Assembly (NCBI GenBank): GCA_020051775.1 | Contig: JAGVQJ010000011.1 | Coordinates: 1-46,295 of the forward strand | Length of the DNA: 46,295 bases | From: Calditrichota bacterium | Lineage (GTDB): Bacteria; Electryoneota; B3-LCP | Direction: 5' to 3' | In this document: positions 1 through 8,432 of the stretch, in pieces | Layout of the letters: every line of letters starts with the position of its first letter | How positions within the stretch are numbered: position 1 is the first letter of the stretch | Position numbers and translations under genes: made by a program | The notes under the pieces: model-generated | Seen by the model: only the letters and a program-made list of their open reading frames with translations | Database searches by the model: none | What the model was told of the DNA's origin: nothing

Positions 1-1412
1 ATGACGAAACAGGGGACGAGATTAGTGGTATGAGCCGTGAAGGGTCCGCCCGTTTCTGGGTCCACCATCATCTCGCAATTGCCGTGATCGGCGGTCAAGA
101 TCATAGTGTAGCCCTGGGTAAAAGCAGCTTCGCGCACCTGGCCCACTCCGGCATCAACCGCTTCTACCGCCTTTATCGCCGCCGGCAAGATTCCCGAATG
201 TCCCACCATATCGCAGTTGGCGTAATTCATGACGATCAAGTCGTATTGGTGTGAGGTGAGGGCTTCCACGGCGCGGCGGGTAACCTCCGGGGCGCTCATT
301 TCCGGCTGCAAATCATAGGTGGCAACTTTGGGCGACGGTATCAGAATGCGGTTTTCGCCCGGGAAAACACGCTCTTCGCCTCCGTTGAAGAAGAAGGTCA
401 CGTGGGCATATTTTTCGGTTTCCGCCAGCCGAAGTTGCTTCAATCCGGCTTGCGAAACGACTTCTCCCAGGATGTTCGTCAATGCCACTGGTTGAAAGAG
501 CATGGGCAAAGTGAATTCCTGGCTATACTGGGTCATTGTCACATAACGCAGGTGCAGAGGTTTCACGGGGAATTTGTCAAACCCGGGTTCGGTGAACGCG
601 CGAGTCAATTCCCGAGCGCGGTCGGCGCGGAAATTGAAAAAGATGACCGTATCGCCGTCTTTGACCAGAGAGGCAGGCTGGCCGTCTCGCAAGATGACCG
701 CGGGTTCCACAAACTCATCCGTCACGTCACGGCGATAGCTATCCAGAATCGCCTCTTCGGCGGAGCTGACTTGCTGCCCCAGGCCATCAGTTAAAGCTCG
801 GTATGCCTTCTGGACTCGATCCCAACGGTTGTCGCGATCCATGGCATAATACCGGCCCATGACCGTGGCTATTTGGCCCAATCCCAATTGCGAGCAGAAA
901 GCCTCGGTGCGGCGCAGGTAATTGACCCCGCTCCGGGGAGCCGTATCCCGGCCATCCATCAAGGCGTGAATGCTGACTCTGGGCACCTCGGCTTTTTTCG
1001 CCTCGCTCAGGAGTGCGTAGAGATGTTCCAGCGAGGAATGCACTCCGCCATCGCTGTGCAAACCAATAAGGTGCAGTGTGCCGCCCTCGCGGGCATGAGC
1101 CAGGGTTTCCTGCAGGGTGGGGTTGCGGCCCAGATCACCCTTTTCAATCGCCACGTCAATGCGGCTTATATCCTGATAAACCACGCGGCCGGCGCCCATG
1201 TTCTGGTGGCCAACTTCAGAGTTGCCCATCTGGCCTTCGGGCAATCCCACAGCTCTACCTGAGCAGTTCAATCGGCACAGCGGATAGCTATTCCAGATTT
1301 CATCTAAGTGCGGCTTTCGCGCCTGATGAAAAGCATTGGTGTCATAATTGGGTATGGGGGAAATCCCCAAGCCATCCATGATCACAAGGATGACGGGATT
1401 GCGTTTTAACAC
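1..1412 (-). CDS. gpmI: 2,3-bisphosphoglycerate-independent phosphoglycerate mutase (3' end cut by window edge)
   Basis: Interconverts 3- and 2-phosphoglycerate in glycolysis/gluconeogenesis using two Mn ions and a phosphoserine intermediate; cytoplasmic. Translation of the minus strand from a GTG at 1412 gives VLKRNPVILVIMDGLG, with the first metal aspartate at about residue 13. The catalytic serine lies in GQMGNSEVGHQNMGAGR at about residue 65. The late ILTADHGN metal motif and the HTTNLVP motif lie close to position 1. About 470 residues are visible; the family is usually 510-530, so only the last 40-60 are missing. The GTG is preferred because TGGAG lies five bases upstream and the family starts only a few residues before the first aspartate. 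It is the last gene of the minus-strand run, 62 bases after a small membrane protein gene. Family assignment is certain; the exact start is likely. Confidence 0.95.
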   Translation of the reverse strand, partial: MLKRNPVILVIMDGLGISPIPNYDTNAFHQARKPHLDEIWNSYPLCRLNCSGRAVGLPEGQMGNSEVGHQNMGAGRVVYQDISRIDVAIEKGDLGRNPTLQETLAHAREGGTLHLIGLHSDGGVHSSLEHLYALLSEAKKAEVPRVSIHALMDGRDTAPRSGVNYLRRTEAFCSQLGLGQIATVMGRYYAMDRDNRWDRVQKAYRALTDGLGQQVSSAEEAILDSYRRDVTDEFVEPAVILRDGQPASLVKDGDTVIFFNFRADRARELTRAFTEPGFDKFPVKPLHLRYVTMTQYSQEFTLPMLFQPVALTNILGEVVSQAGLKQLRLAETEKYAHVTFFFNGGEERVFPGENRILIPSPKVATYDLQPEMSAPEVTRRAVEALTSHQYDLIVMNYANCDMVGHSGILPAAIKAVEAVDAGVGQVREAAFTQGYTMILTADHGNCEMMVDPETGGPFTAHTTNLVPCFV

Positions 1413-1429
1413 GGCAACTCCAGATTTTT

Positions 1430-1460
1430 CTCACGCAAAGACGCAAATAACGCAAAGAAA
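1430..1460. repeat. ACGCAAAG-type short direct repeat upstream of gpmI
   Basis: Three imperfect copies of ACGCAAA(G/T)A in a row, between the membrane protein gene and the gpmI start. A related stretch (CACGCAGAGACCCAGAGACACAAAGAAA) lies at 15609-15639. I see no coding or clear structural role. Confidence 0.55.
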
Positions 1461-1474
1461 CTAATCAATTAGAA

Positions 1475-1981
1475 TTACAGTTCAGGGGTTCTAGTCCGCT
1501 TAAATTTTCTCATGGATCCCCACAGAATGCGCAGACCGATGAGCACAAAAATTAAAGGCCACCAGGAACTCACGAAGGCTAAAATATCAAGCCAAGCGCC
1601 GGGGAAACTCAGGAAAACAAAAGCAATGACAATAAGAATAGTCCCGGGCAAGACCGCGCCCTTGCGACTTGGATCGAAGAGGAATAAGGTCACGAAGGCG
1701 ATGCCCAAGGCCATGACGATCAAGGGCCAGGTAAGGGACCAGGGTAAATCCAGAACGCCTTCGTTACGCAGCAGGTTCAGCAAGCCCAGGAGAAAGAGAA
1801 ACGCGCCGGGGAAAACAGCGCCCCGATCCCGCGCCACCCCCAAGTAGAAGAGGGCAACGCCCAAAGCAATCATCACCGTGCTCCAACCCAAGAGTCGGGG
1901 TTGCCAGCGATCTAACAAGAGAGCGGCTCCGAAAAGCAGTAAAACCCAACCCAACAATGAGGGGTATCGTCTTGAACGCAT
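1475..1981 (-). CDS. small integral membrane protein, LiaF/LiaI-like transmembrane region
   Basis: A 168-residue protein made mostly of hydrophobic segments (about five or six), with short basic loops and a basic tail KFKRTRTPEL. Segment spacing and motifs such as GWVLLLFGAALLLDRW and PLIFVLIGLRILWGS resemble the transmembrane region of LiaI/LiaF-type proteins (DUF5668 class), which often sit next to PspC genes and act in envelope stress sensing. It starts four bases after the stop of the PspC-domain gene, so the two are almost certainly co-transcribed. Function is inferred from family resemblance and neighbour only. Confidence 0.7.
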   Translation of the reverse strand: MRSRRYPSLLGWVLLLFGAALLLDRWQPRLLGWSTVMIALGVALFYLGVARDRGAVFPGAFLFLLGLLNLLRNEGVLDLPWSLTWPLIVMALGIAFVTLFLFDPSRKGAVLPGTILIVIAFVFLSFPGAWLDILAFVSSWWPLIFVLIGLRILWGSMRKFKRTRTPEL

Positions 1982-1985
1982 AGCT

Positions 1986-2630
1986 CTAACCGAAGGGTTC
2001 TTCAGGAACGACCAATATCATCACGACATAAATCAACAGAGCGAGTCCCAGTGAGGCTAAAGAAAAAAGAACCCACAGCAGCCGCGCTACCGTGGGATCC
2101 AGATTGAAATACTTCGCCAACCCACCGCACACACCGGCCAGGACACGATTATCGCGGGAGCGGTATAAAGGCCCCCGTTCGCTACGCACGGTTCCCGCTA
2201 CACTGTCACGAGTCCGGGTCAACAGCAATCCCAGAAGCAATCCCAATCCTATGGCTAGAAAAAGCCCAGGTAATATAATCCAAAAAGCCGTAACTGAAAG
2301 AAAATGCCCCAACCAATGAGGCCAGGCAAACAGCAATAATAAACCCAGTATAATCAGCAGAATACCGACACCCGCCGAACCGGAGGCGCGCTGCAGGGAA
2401 ATTTCCTGCTGTGGATGGGGTGGTATGACGATCCACATGATAACGTAGGCTAAAACACCTGCGCCACCCATCAGCGTGAAAATAATCCACAAAATCCTGA
2501 CCAGGATCACATCAAGATTGAAATACTCAGCCAACCCGCCGCAGACGCCACCTAAAATTCGCTGTTGACGCGAGCGATAAAGTTTGCGCGCTGGGATTTC
2601 AACATTCGGAGGAATTTCTGAGGTCGTCAT
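1986..2630 (-). CDS. membrane protein with two PspC domains
   Basis: A 214-residue protein with one PspC domain at about residues 16-75 and a second at about 153-214. Each begins LYRSR....(I/V)L.GVCGGLA.YFNLD and continues into a hydrophobic helix ending in VIPP or VVPEE. Two further hydrophobic helices lie between them (about 85-145). PspC proteins are inner-membrane parts of phage-shock-type envelope stress responses; this tandem form followed by a LiaF-like protein is common in bacteria without a classical pspA operon. It starts 10 bases after the greA stop and ends four bases before the next membrane gene. Domain assignment is secure; the regulatory role is inferred. Confidence 0.88.
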   Translation of the reverse strand: MTTSEIPPNVEIPARKLYRSRQQRILGGVCGGLAEYFNLDVILVRILWIIFTLMGGAGVLAYVIMWIVIPPHPQQEISLQRASGSAGVGILLIILGLLLLFAWPHWLGHFLSVTAFWIILPGLFLAIGLGLLLGLLLTRTRDSVAGTVRSERGPLYRSRDNRVLAGVCGGLAKYFNLDPTVARLLWVLFSLASLGLALLIYVVMILVVPEEPFG

Positions 2631-2640
2631 GCCGCATCCC

Positions 2641-3117
2641 TCACTCTCGCTTCACGGAAAGAATTTTAAACTCGAGGATTCCGGCGGGGACTTCGACGGT
2701 GACCTTGTCCCCGGCTTTCTTGCCGATCAGGGCTTGCCCCACTGGAGATTGCACCGAAATACGGTTTTGATCCACGTCTACTTCCTCGGGCGAAACGAGC
2801 GTGTAGGTGACGGATCGTTTTTTCTTCAGATCCTGCAATTCCACGGTGGAGAGCAGCGAAATTTCGTCGGGATCCAAACCTTTGGCATCGAAAAGCTGGG
2901 CGCGGGAAAGTGTTTCCTGCAAGCGGGCCATGCGTCGCTGAAGATGATCCATCTCCTCGCGGGCGACGTCGTATTCGGCGTTTTCGGAGATGTCGCCGTA
3001 CTCCCGAGCAGTGGCCAGTTTCTGCGACAGCAACGGTTGCTCGACTTCAAACAACCGCTTCAATTCGGCTCTTAGTTTTTCGATCCCTTCTCGGGACATG
3101 TAAATGAACTTACCCAT
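2641..3117 (-). CDS. greA: transcription elongation factor GreA
   Basis: GreA rescues backtracked RNA polymerase by stimulating cleavage of the nascent RNA 3' end. The 158-residue protein has the normal length and the two-part build: an N-terminal coiled coil (about 8-75) and a C-terminal FKBP-like domain (about 80-158). The coiled-coil tip carries the acidic pair in EYGDISENAEYD (D42 and E45). The C-terminal part has the usual SPVGQALIGKKAGD motif. No strong ribosome binding site precedes the start; an alternative start is M7. It lies 79 bases downstream of the amidase gene and 10 bases upstream of the PspC gene. Confidence 0.96.
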   Translation of the reverse strand: MGKFIYMSREGIEKLRAELKRLFEVEQPLLSQKLATAREYGDISENAEYDVAREEMDHLQRRMARLQETLSRAQLFDAKGLDPDEISLLSTVELQDLKKKRSVTYTLVSPEEVDVDQNRISVQSPVGQALIGKKAGDKVTVEVPAGILEFKILSVKRE

Positions 3118-3195
3118 GGCGCATCTTTGGTTTGAACGGGTGGAGGGGCTGCTCGGTGCAAGGCAGCTCTGATTGATTATTGTATGGCTTAGTTG

Positions 3196-4707
3196 CTATT
3201 TTTCACGATCGAAGTAATCTTCAAGGCCTTCGGCCAAACTGCTTGCTGTGCGACTTAAAAAGCGGTCGTCACGCAACAGCATCTCTTCGTCGGGATGCAT
3301 GATAAATGCGGATTCGATCAATATCGCCGGCATTTCTGTGGGTCGGCACAGGGCCAGATTCTGATAATACAGCCCGTTGTCCCGCAAACCCGTGCCTTTC
3401 AACAAATACCGGCGCAAGGTCTGCGCCAGATCCAGGCTGTGGGGTTGATAATAATAAACTCCGCTACCATGCGTGATAAAAGGATTCTCACCATCGGACA
3501 GGGCATTGTTATGTAATGAAAGCAAGGCCTCGGCGTTGTGATTAACGGCGAAATCCACCCGGTCGTTAAGTTCAACCGTGGAATCGGCAGATCGCGTCAG
3601 GAATACGATTGCGCCACGTTCTTCCAATCTTTCTTTAAGCATCACGGCCAAGTTCAGATTCGGTTCTTTCTCCGCCAGCCGGGTAGGACCGACCGAACCG
3701 GGTTGCGACCCGCCATGTCCAGGATCCAGAACAATGATGCGCCCTTTCAAAGGGCGCCGTTCAATATAAGGCGGGCGGCGAATGTTCAGCGTCAGAGTTG
3801 CTCTGCCGGTGGTCGAGTCCACAGCCCAAAAAGCTTTATATCCCCATATACGTGAAGAATTCAGAAAAAGTTGCAGCCTGAGGAGGTTATCTTCAGCCTG
3901 TTGCCAGCGGATTTCCCACACCAGAGAATCAACCGGATCGTAGTCCATGCGGTTAAGACGTGAGACGGCGCCGAAAAGCTCCACCTCCAGCATACCAACT
4001 TCTGGTTTTTCCGCGATTGCGAAGGGAATCGGAAGCGACAGCGGTATTTCTATCGCCGTCCAGCGATCCTGCGCACGGACGGCCATTGTACTCACTGAGA
4101 CTACGGGAATATCCCGATAAGTCGTATCAAGACTCGCGAATTTCTCCTCTATCCAAGCATGACGGCCATTTGCTAATCGAATCCGATAACATCCAGCCGC
4201 GAAGGAGTCGGCCAGGGCAACTGTGCCTCGCGGAGGGAATTGAACATAGGCATGCCCCGGAGCCGATCTGCTGGCGGCACCATCCTGCGTGATGTTAATG
4301 CGGGCCGGGAGACGTTGATTCAAAGGGTGCGTCGTAACGAAACCCTTACTTCTGGCTTCTGACATCAATCGGAAAGGTAACGCCTTCCGGGTAGTGTCAC
4401 CTCCGGGTGATACGGTCAAAAAGCTGAATTGAGATGTAACCGTATCCAGCGGAACGAAGGCCAAAAATGCTCCGTTGGTCCAGACTTTAACCGGGACGCC
4501 ATTAATCCTCAAGCTGCTGCTCGGTGGATTAACCGAGCCAAAGGTGAAGGTTGAATCCACGCGCGGCATTAGGATATCGGCCTCAGATCTCTCGGCGCGA
4601 GGATAAACCACATCCAAAGCCGGGGGACCGGTTCTTTCCGGCACGGAGCGTGGCGCTCTCGCACAACCGATGAACAAAATCAAGCAAATGAACGGTCCAA
4701 CTCGCAA
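3196..4707 (-). CDS. lipoprotein N-acetylmuramoyl-L-alanine amidase (Amidase_3)
   Basis: Peptidoglycan amidase that cuts between muramic acid and the stem peptide. The N-terminus is a short lipoprotein signal, MRVGPFICLILFIGC, with lipidated C15, so the enzyme should be membrane-anchored and face the periplasm. Residues about 45-320 form a beta-rich region that I do not recognise in detail; part looks Ig-like. The catalytic domain occupies about 322-500 and has the zinc set: H331 in DPGHGG, E346 in LAEKEPN, H399 in SLHNN, and the catalytic E465 in ILIESAF. The start is TTG, with AAGGG seven bases upstream. It lies 22 bases after coaX. A role in daughter-cell separation or wall turnover is inferred from the family. 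Confidence 0.9.
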   Translation of the reverse strand: MRVGPFICLILFIGCARAPRSVPERTGPPALDVVYPRAERSEADILMPRVDSTFTFGSVNPPSSSLRINGVPVKVWTNGAFLAFVPLDTVTSQFSFLTVSPGGDTTRKALPFRLMSEARSKGFVTTHPLNQRLPARINITQDGAASRSAPGHAYVQFPPRGTVALADSFAAGCYRIRLANGRHAWIEEKFASLDTTYRDIPVVSVSTMAVRAQDRWTAIEIPLSLPIPFAIAEKPEVGMLEVELFGAVSRLNRMDYDPVDSLVWEIRWQQAEDNLLRLQLFLNSSRIWGYKAFWAVDSTTGRATLTLNIRRPPYIERRPLKGRIIVLDPGHGGSQPGSVGPTRLAEKEPNLNLAVMLKERLEERGAIVFLTRSADSTVELNDRVDFAVNHNAEALLSLHNNALSDGENPFITHGSGVYYYQPHSLDLAQTLRRYLLKGTGLRDNGLYYQNLALCRPTEMPAILIESAFIMHPDEEMLLRDDRFLSRTASSLAEGLEDYFDREK

Positions 4708-4728
4708 ATTAAAACCCTTTATCCGGCT

Positions 4729-5511
4729 CTACTTTCCATGCCGCTCATACAGAATTTTTAAACCTTCCAGCACCAGGTAAGGTTCGACTGCGGAAATGAT
4801 CGTGGAATGTTCAGCGATCAACGCAGACAATCCGCCGGTGACGATGACTTTAGCCTCCCGCCCCAGTTCCGCGCGGATGCGACGGCACAGCCCTTCCATT
4901 TTATCCACCGAGCCGTATAACAAACCGGCCTGAATGGATTGTTCGGTATTGTCGGCAATGATTCGAGGGGGAAATGCCAAAGTAACTTTCGGCAGCCGAG
5001 CCGCGGCCTGATGCAGTAGCTTGACGGCCAGTTCAATACCGGGGGTGATGATACCGCCCAGGTATTCACCCCGGTCATCCACCACGTCGAAAGTCGTAGC
5101 CGTACCGAAATCCACGATGATCAAGGGGCCGCCGTACTTGGCATAACCAGCCACCGCGTCACAGATGCGGTCAGCGCCCACGGCGGTGGGATCGCGGTAA
5201 TGGATCTTCAACGAGGGCGCAGAATCAGCGCGAACTTCATAGGGTTCGACGTTAAACCTTTCCCGCGCTAAATTAGTGAAAATTCCAGTCAGATCGGGCA
5301 CGACCGAGGAGATGGCCATGCCGCTGATCCGCTCAGGGTTTACACCATCTGATTGGCACAGGGCGCGCAAGACGATCCAAGCCTCATCGGCAGTGCGCGA
5401 AACAGAAGTAGCCAAGCGCCAATGATGCCGAATCGAATCGCCGTCAAAGATGCCCAGCGCTACATTAGTGTTGCCGATATCCACGGCTAAAAGGAGATTT
5501 TTATCCATCAT
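4729..5511 (-). CDS. coaX: type III pantothenate kinase
   Basis: First step of coenzyme A synthesis: phosphorylates pantothenate; cytoplasmic, ASKHA fold, usually a dimer. The 260-residue length is normal. Motifs: DIGNTN at 11-16 (phosphate binding), the catalytic aspartate region with VGADR at 111-115, DFGTATTFD at 134-142 and GGIITPG at about 152-158. The ATG at 5511 overlaps the birA stop by four bases, and a second ATG follows immediately, so either methionine may be used. A birA-coaX pair is a common arrangement in bacteria. It lies in a run with a CoA-ester mutase and carboxylase subunits. Confidence 0.95.
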   Translation of the reverse strand: MMDKNLLLAVDIGNTNVALGIFDGDSIRHHWRLATSVSRTADEAWIVLRALCQSDGVNPERISGMAISSVVPDLTGIFTNLARERFNVEPYEVRADSAPSLKIHYRDPTAVGADRICDAVAGYAKYGGPLIIVDFGTATTFDVVDDRGEYLGGIITPGIELAVKLLHQAAARLPKVTLAFPPRIIADNTEQSIQAGLLYGSVDKMEGLCRRIRAELGREAKVIVTGGLSALIAEHSTIISAVEPYLVLEGLKILYERHGK

Positions 5512-6284
5512 TCGATACGCACTATATGTTCTGCGTGAGCGAATTGCCGCACACCCTCGACTGGCGCTTCCAACCGAATCTCACCATATTCGCCCAAGCC
5601 GATGAAGAGCCCCGAGTATTGCTGACCGTTGCTGGATAAGCCCAGGCGAGCTTTCAGTCCCCAGGCATGATTCAACCAGATCTCGCCGATCAAACCTGGA
5701 TTGATTGGATTGAGCAAGGGATACAATCTCTCAAATTGCGCAGTGACCTTTTCCAACAGGCTGTCCGGCGAATAACTCTGCCCGGAGACCTGTAGCAGTG
5801 AGGCAGCCCGGTCGCGCAAATGCGGCGGAAAATCCTCGCGACGGTGCGACAGATTGACCCCCACGCCCAGGACCACGGCCTGACCGACTCCGTTCTGCAC
5901 GCGCTCGGTCAGAATGCCTCCTAATTTGGTGTTTCCGATCATCAGATCATTGGGCCACTTCAATTCGATTTGATTGGGATCGCAGCTCCTCTGATCGGAC
6001 AGCAAATCGGCCAGAGCGCGCTTCACGGCAAGACCGGCCCATAGAGGCGTCCAAGTCCAATACTCTTCCGGGCCAACCGGCAGAACCAAAATGGACATCC
6101 ACAATCCCAGATCGGTTGGAGAATCCCAAGCGTTGTCGCGGCGGCCGCGCCCCTGCGATTGTGCTCTGGCAACTACAACAGCTCCCGGCAAGACTTCGCG
6201 GCACTGGAACAAGTCCTTAAGAGTATCCTGCGTTGAAGAAACAGTATCAAGACGATAGATAACTTCACCGAAGGACCGTTTCAC
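5508..6284 (-). CDS. birA: biotin--[acetyl-CoA-carboxylase] ligase (no DNA-binding domain)
   Basis: Activates biotin to biotinyl-AMP and attaches it to the lysine of biotin carrier domains. The 258 residues cover the catalytic domain and short C-terminal domain only. The N-terminal helix-turn-helix of the E. coli type is absent, so this is a monofunctional class I ligase and not a repressor. Motifs: STQD at 17-20, GRGRRDNAW at 45-53 (biotinyl-AMP loop), KWPNDL at 109-114 and KLGGIL at 120-125. The start is GTG and overlaps the stop of the mutase gene by four bases (GTGA). Its likely substrate, the EAMKMEN carrier protein, is encoded two genes upstream in the same run. Confidence 0.95.
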   Translation of the reverse strand: MKRSFGEVIYRLDTVSSTQDTLKDLFQCREVLPGAVVVARAQSQGRGRRDNAWDSPTDLGLWMSILVLPVGPEEYWTWTPLWAGLAVKRALADLLSDQRSCDPNQIELKWPNDLMIGNTKLGGILTERVQNGVGQAVVLGVGVNLSHRREDFPPHLRDRAASLLQVSGQSYSPDSLLEKVTAQFERLYPLLNPINPGLIGEIWLNHAWGLKARLGLSSNGQQYSGLFIGLGEYGEIRLEAPVEGVRQFAHAEHIVRIE

Positions 6285-7936
6285 GCTGCCTCGCCCCTAT
6301 ATTCGCCCCAAACCTTGCGCAGGGCGTCGCTGATTTCGCCCAGGGTGGCGCCGCATTCGACGCAGTTTAGAATCTGGGGCATGAGATTTTCCGTTCCACT
6401 CGCCGCCGCAGCCAGTTTGTTTAACATGGTTGTAATCGCCTCACGGCTGCGCCCGGCTTTGAAGCGGCGTAGACGATTCACCTGCGACTCCACCACTGCG
6501 GGATCCACGCGCAAAATATCCGGCAACCCTTTGCTATCTGTCTTAAAGGCGTTAATGCCAACGATCACCTTCTCACTCCTCTCCACTGATATCTGAGTGC
6601 TATAGGCTTGAGCGGCAATTTCGCGTTGAAAGAATCCCTGTTCGACTGCTTGTACGGCTCCGCCCATCTGGTCAATTTTATCCAGAAGCTCGCGCGCCTT
6701 TGCCTCGATGCGGTCAGTCAGGTTTTCGATGTAATAGGAGCCGGCTAAAGGGTCCACGGTGTCGGTCACGCCGGATTCGTGAGCGATGATCTGCTGGGTG
6801 CGCAGAGCCAATCTGGCGGACTCTTCGCTGGGTAGGGCCAAAGCCTCATCGCGCGAGTTGGTGTGGAGCGATTGAGTACCGCCTAATACCGCTGCTAACG
6901 CCTGCAAGGTTACCCGAACAACATTGTTGTCAGGTTGCTGAGCGGTTAAAGTTGATCCCGCCGTTTGAGTATGAAAGCGAAGCATCAAGGAACGCGGGTC
7001 GGTGGTGCCAAATCGTTCCTTCATCAGGCTGGCCCAAAGCCGGCGCGCAGCGCGAAACTTGGCAATCTCTTCAAGGATATTGTTATGAGCGTTGAAGAAA
7101 AACGTCAACCGGGGCGCGAAGTCGTCAACTTTCAACCCGGCTTTAAGCGCTGCCTCCACATAGGCAATGGCGTCAGCCAAAGTAAAGGCAACTTCCTGCA
7201 CCGCTGTTGAACCGGCTTCGCGAATATGATAGCCGGAAATGGAGATCGTATTCCAGGCGGGAAGATTTTCCCGGCACCAGGCGAAAATATCGGTGATCAG
7301 CCGCATGGAAGGGCGCGGCGGGAATATATAGGTCCCGCGAGCGATGTATTCCTTCAAAATATCATTCTGGATGGTGCCCGATAATTTAGATAAGTCGGCG
7401 CCCTGTTTTTTTGCCACGGCGACGTACATAGCCAAAAGAATGGCAGCGGTGGCGTTGATGGTCATGGAGGTGGAGACACGCGCCAGATCAATCCCCTTGA
7501 ACAGCACCTCCATGTCTTCCAAAGAGCTGATGGCCACACCCACCTTGCCGACTTCACCTTCGGCCATGAGGTGGTCGCTGTCATAACCGATCTGCGTGGG
7601 CAGATCGAAAGCCACGGAAAGCCCGGTTTGGCCGTGCTCCAAAAGGTAGAGATAACGGCGATTGGACTCTTCGGCGGATCCAAAGCCGGCGTACTGGCGC
7701 ATAGTCCAAAAGCGCCCCCGATACATCGTCGGGTAAACGCCCCGCGTGAAGGGGTATTCGCCGGGAAAGCCGAGCTTTTCGGGGTAGACCTGGGTCTCGT
7801 CGCCAGTTGGCGTCAACAGTCGAGGAATCTCTTCTCCCTCATCGGTGAGAAATTCGGCGCGCCGCTCCGGCAGGCGTTTCAAGTCTTTGGCGAGGGTCGA
7901 TTGTTCCCAGCGGCGCTTGTTATTCTCTAGTTCCAT
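6281..7936 (-). CDS. mcmA: methylmalonyl-CoA mutase, catalytic (large) chain without B12-binding domain
   Basis: Interconverts (R)-methylmalonyl-CoA and succinyl-CoA by an adenosylcobalamin radical mechanism. The 551-residue length matches the split form in which the cobalamin-binding domain is a separate protein; no such gene is in this window. The TIM barrel motifs are clear: Y72 in [11 protein letters not shown]212 in PSMRLIT, H237 in [10 protein letters not shown] and [14 protein letters not shown]. Tyr72 and Arg212 match the residues typical of methylmalonyl-CoA mutase, as opposed to the Phe/Gln pair of isobutyryl-CoA mutase (family knowledge). The ATG shares one base with the preceding carrier-protein stop (TGATG), suggesting translational coupling. 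Confidence 0.93.
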   Translation of the reverse strand: MELENNKRRWEQSTLAKDLKRLPERRAEFLTDEGEEIPRLLTPTGDETQVYPEKLGFPGEYPFTRGVYPTMYRGRFWTMRQYAGFGSAEESNRRYLYLLEHGQTGLSVAFDLPTQIGYDSDHLMAEGEVGKVGVAISSLEDMEVLFKGIDLARVSTSMTINATAAILLAMYVAVAKKQGADLSKLSGTIQNDILKEYIARGTYIFPPRPSMRLITDIFAWCRENLPAWNTISISGYHIREAGSTAVQEVAFTLADAIAYVEAALKAGLKVDDFAPRLTFFFNAHNNILEEIAKFRAARRLWASLMKERFGTTDPRSLMLRFHTQTAGSTLTAQQPDNNVVRVTLQALAAVLGGTQSLHTNSRDEALALPSEESARLALRTQQIIAHESGVTDTVDPLAGSYYIENLTDRIEAKARELLDKIDQMGGAVQAVEQGFFQREIAAQAYSTQISVERSEKVIVGINAFKTDSKGLPDILRVDPAVVESQVNRLRRFKAGRSREAITTMLNKLAAAASGTENLMPQILNCVECGATLGEISDALRKVWGEYRGEAA

Positions 7937-8430
7937 CAGTTCACCACAACCAACACTTCTCCCTTTTCCACCGCCTGCCTCTGCCCTACCTTGATTTCTT
8001 TTACCGTACCGGCTACCGGGCTACGGATTTCATTCTCCATCTTCATGGCTTCGACGATGGCCACACCCTGTCCTTTGACCACTGTCTGGCCGGGTTCAAC
8101 CAGCAGCTTGACCACCAAGCCGGGCATGGGAGCGGCGATCAGGCCGGCTTCATGCGAAGCAACTTCCGGTGCAGCCAGTTGCCGCAAGCGATAGGCGCGC
8201 TCATCTTCCAGGCGCACCTCATAATCAAAACCCGCCAGATGCACGCGCATCGCATGAGCTTCCGGTTCCATCCAGACCTGATAGGATTTCCCGTCCAGGA
8301 TCAGGGAATAATGTTCGGGACGGCTGCCCTGCGAAACGTCATAGGGCATGGATTGGCCGCCTATTTCCACGCGGCCATTATCCAGAATAATTTCGAGGAT
8401 CCGACCTTCGATTTCAGCGATGTATTTCAT
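7936..8430 (-). CDS. biotin carboxyl carrier protein of an acyl-CoA carboxylase
   Basis: A 164-residue carrier subunit. The C-terminal biotinyl domain (about 95-164) has the EAMKMEN motif with the biotin-accepting K130 and the mirrored SPVAGTV turn. The N-terminal half (about 1-85) has a beta-rich stretch ([26 protein letters not shown]) like the BT domain that links carrier and carboxylase in propionyl-CoA carboxylase alpha chains. It therefore looks like the detached C-terminal part of such an alpha chain, split from the biotin carboxylase encoded two bases upstream. Next to the mutase, a propionyl-CoA carboxylase role is likelier than fatty-acid synthesis, but this is inferred. Confidence 0.9.
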   Translation of the reverse strand: MKYIAEIEGRILEIILDNGRVEIGGQSMPYDVSQGSRPEHYSLILDGKSYQVWMEPEAHAMRVHLAGFDYEVRLEDERAYRLRQLAAPEVASHEAGLIAAPMPGLVVKLLVEPGQTVVKGQGVAIVEAMKMENEIRSPVAGTVKEIKVGQRQAVEKGEVLVVVN

Positions 8431-8432
8431 CT

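Noticed and set aside
6281..7936. Isobutyryl-CoA mutase or another acyl-CoA mutase instead of methylmalonyl-CoA mutase
   Set aside because: Tyr72 and Arg212 match the methylmalonyl-CoA type; the isobutyryl type has Phe and Gln at these places.
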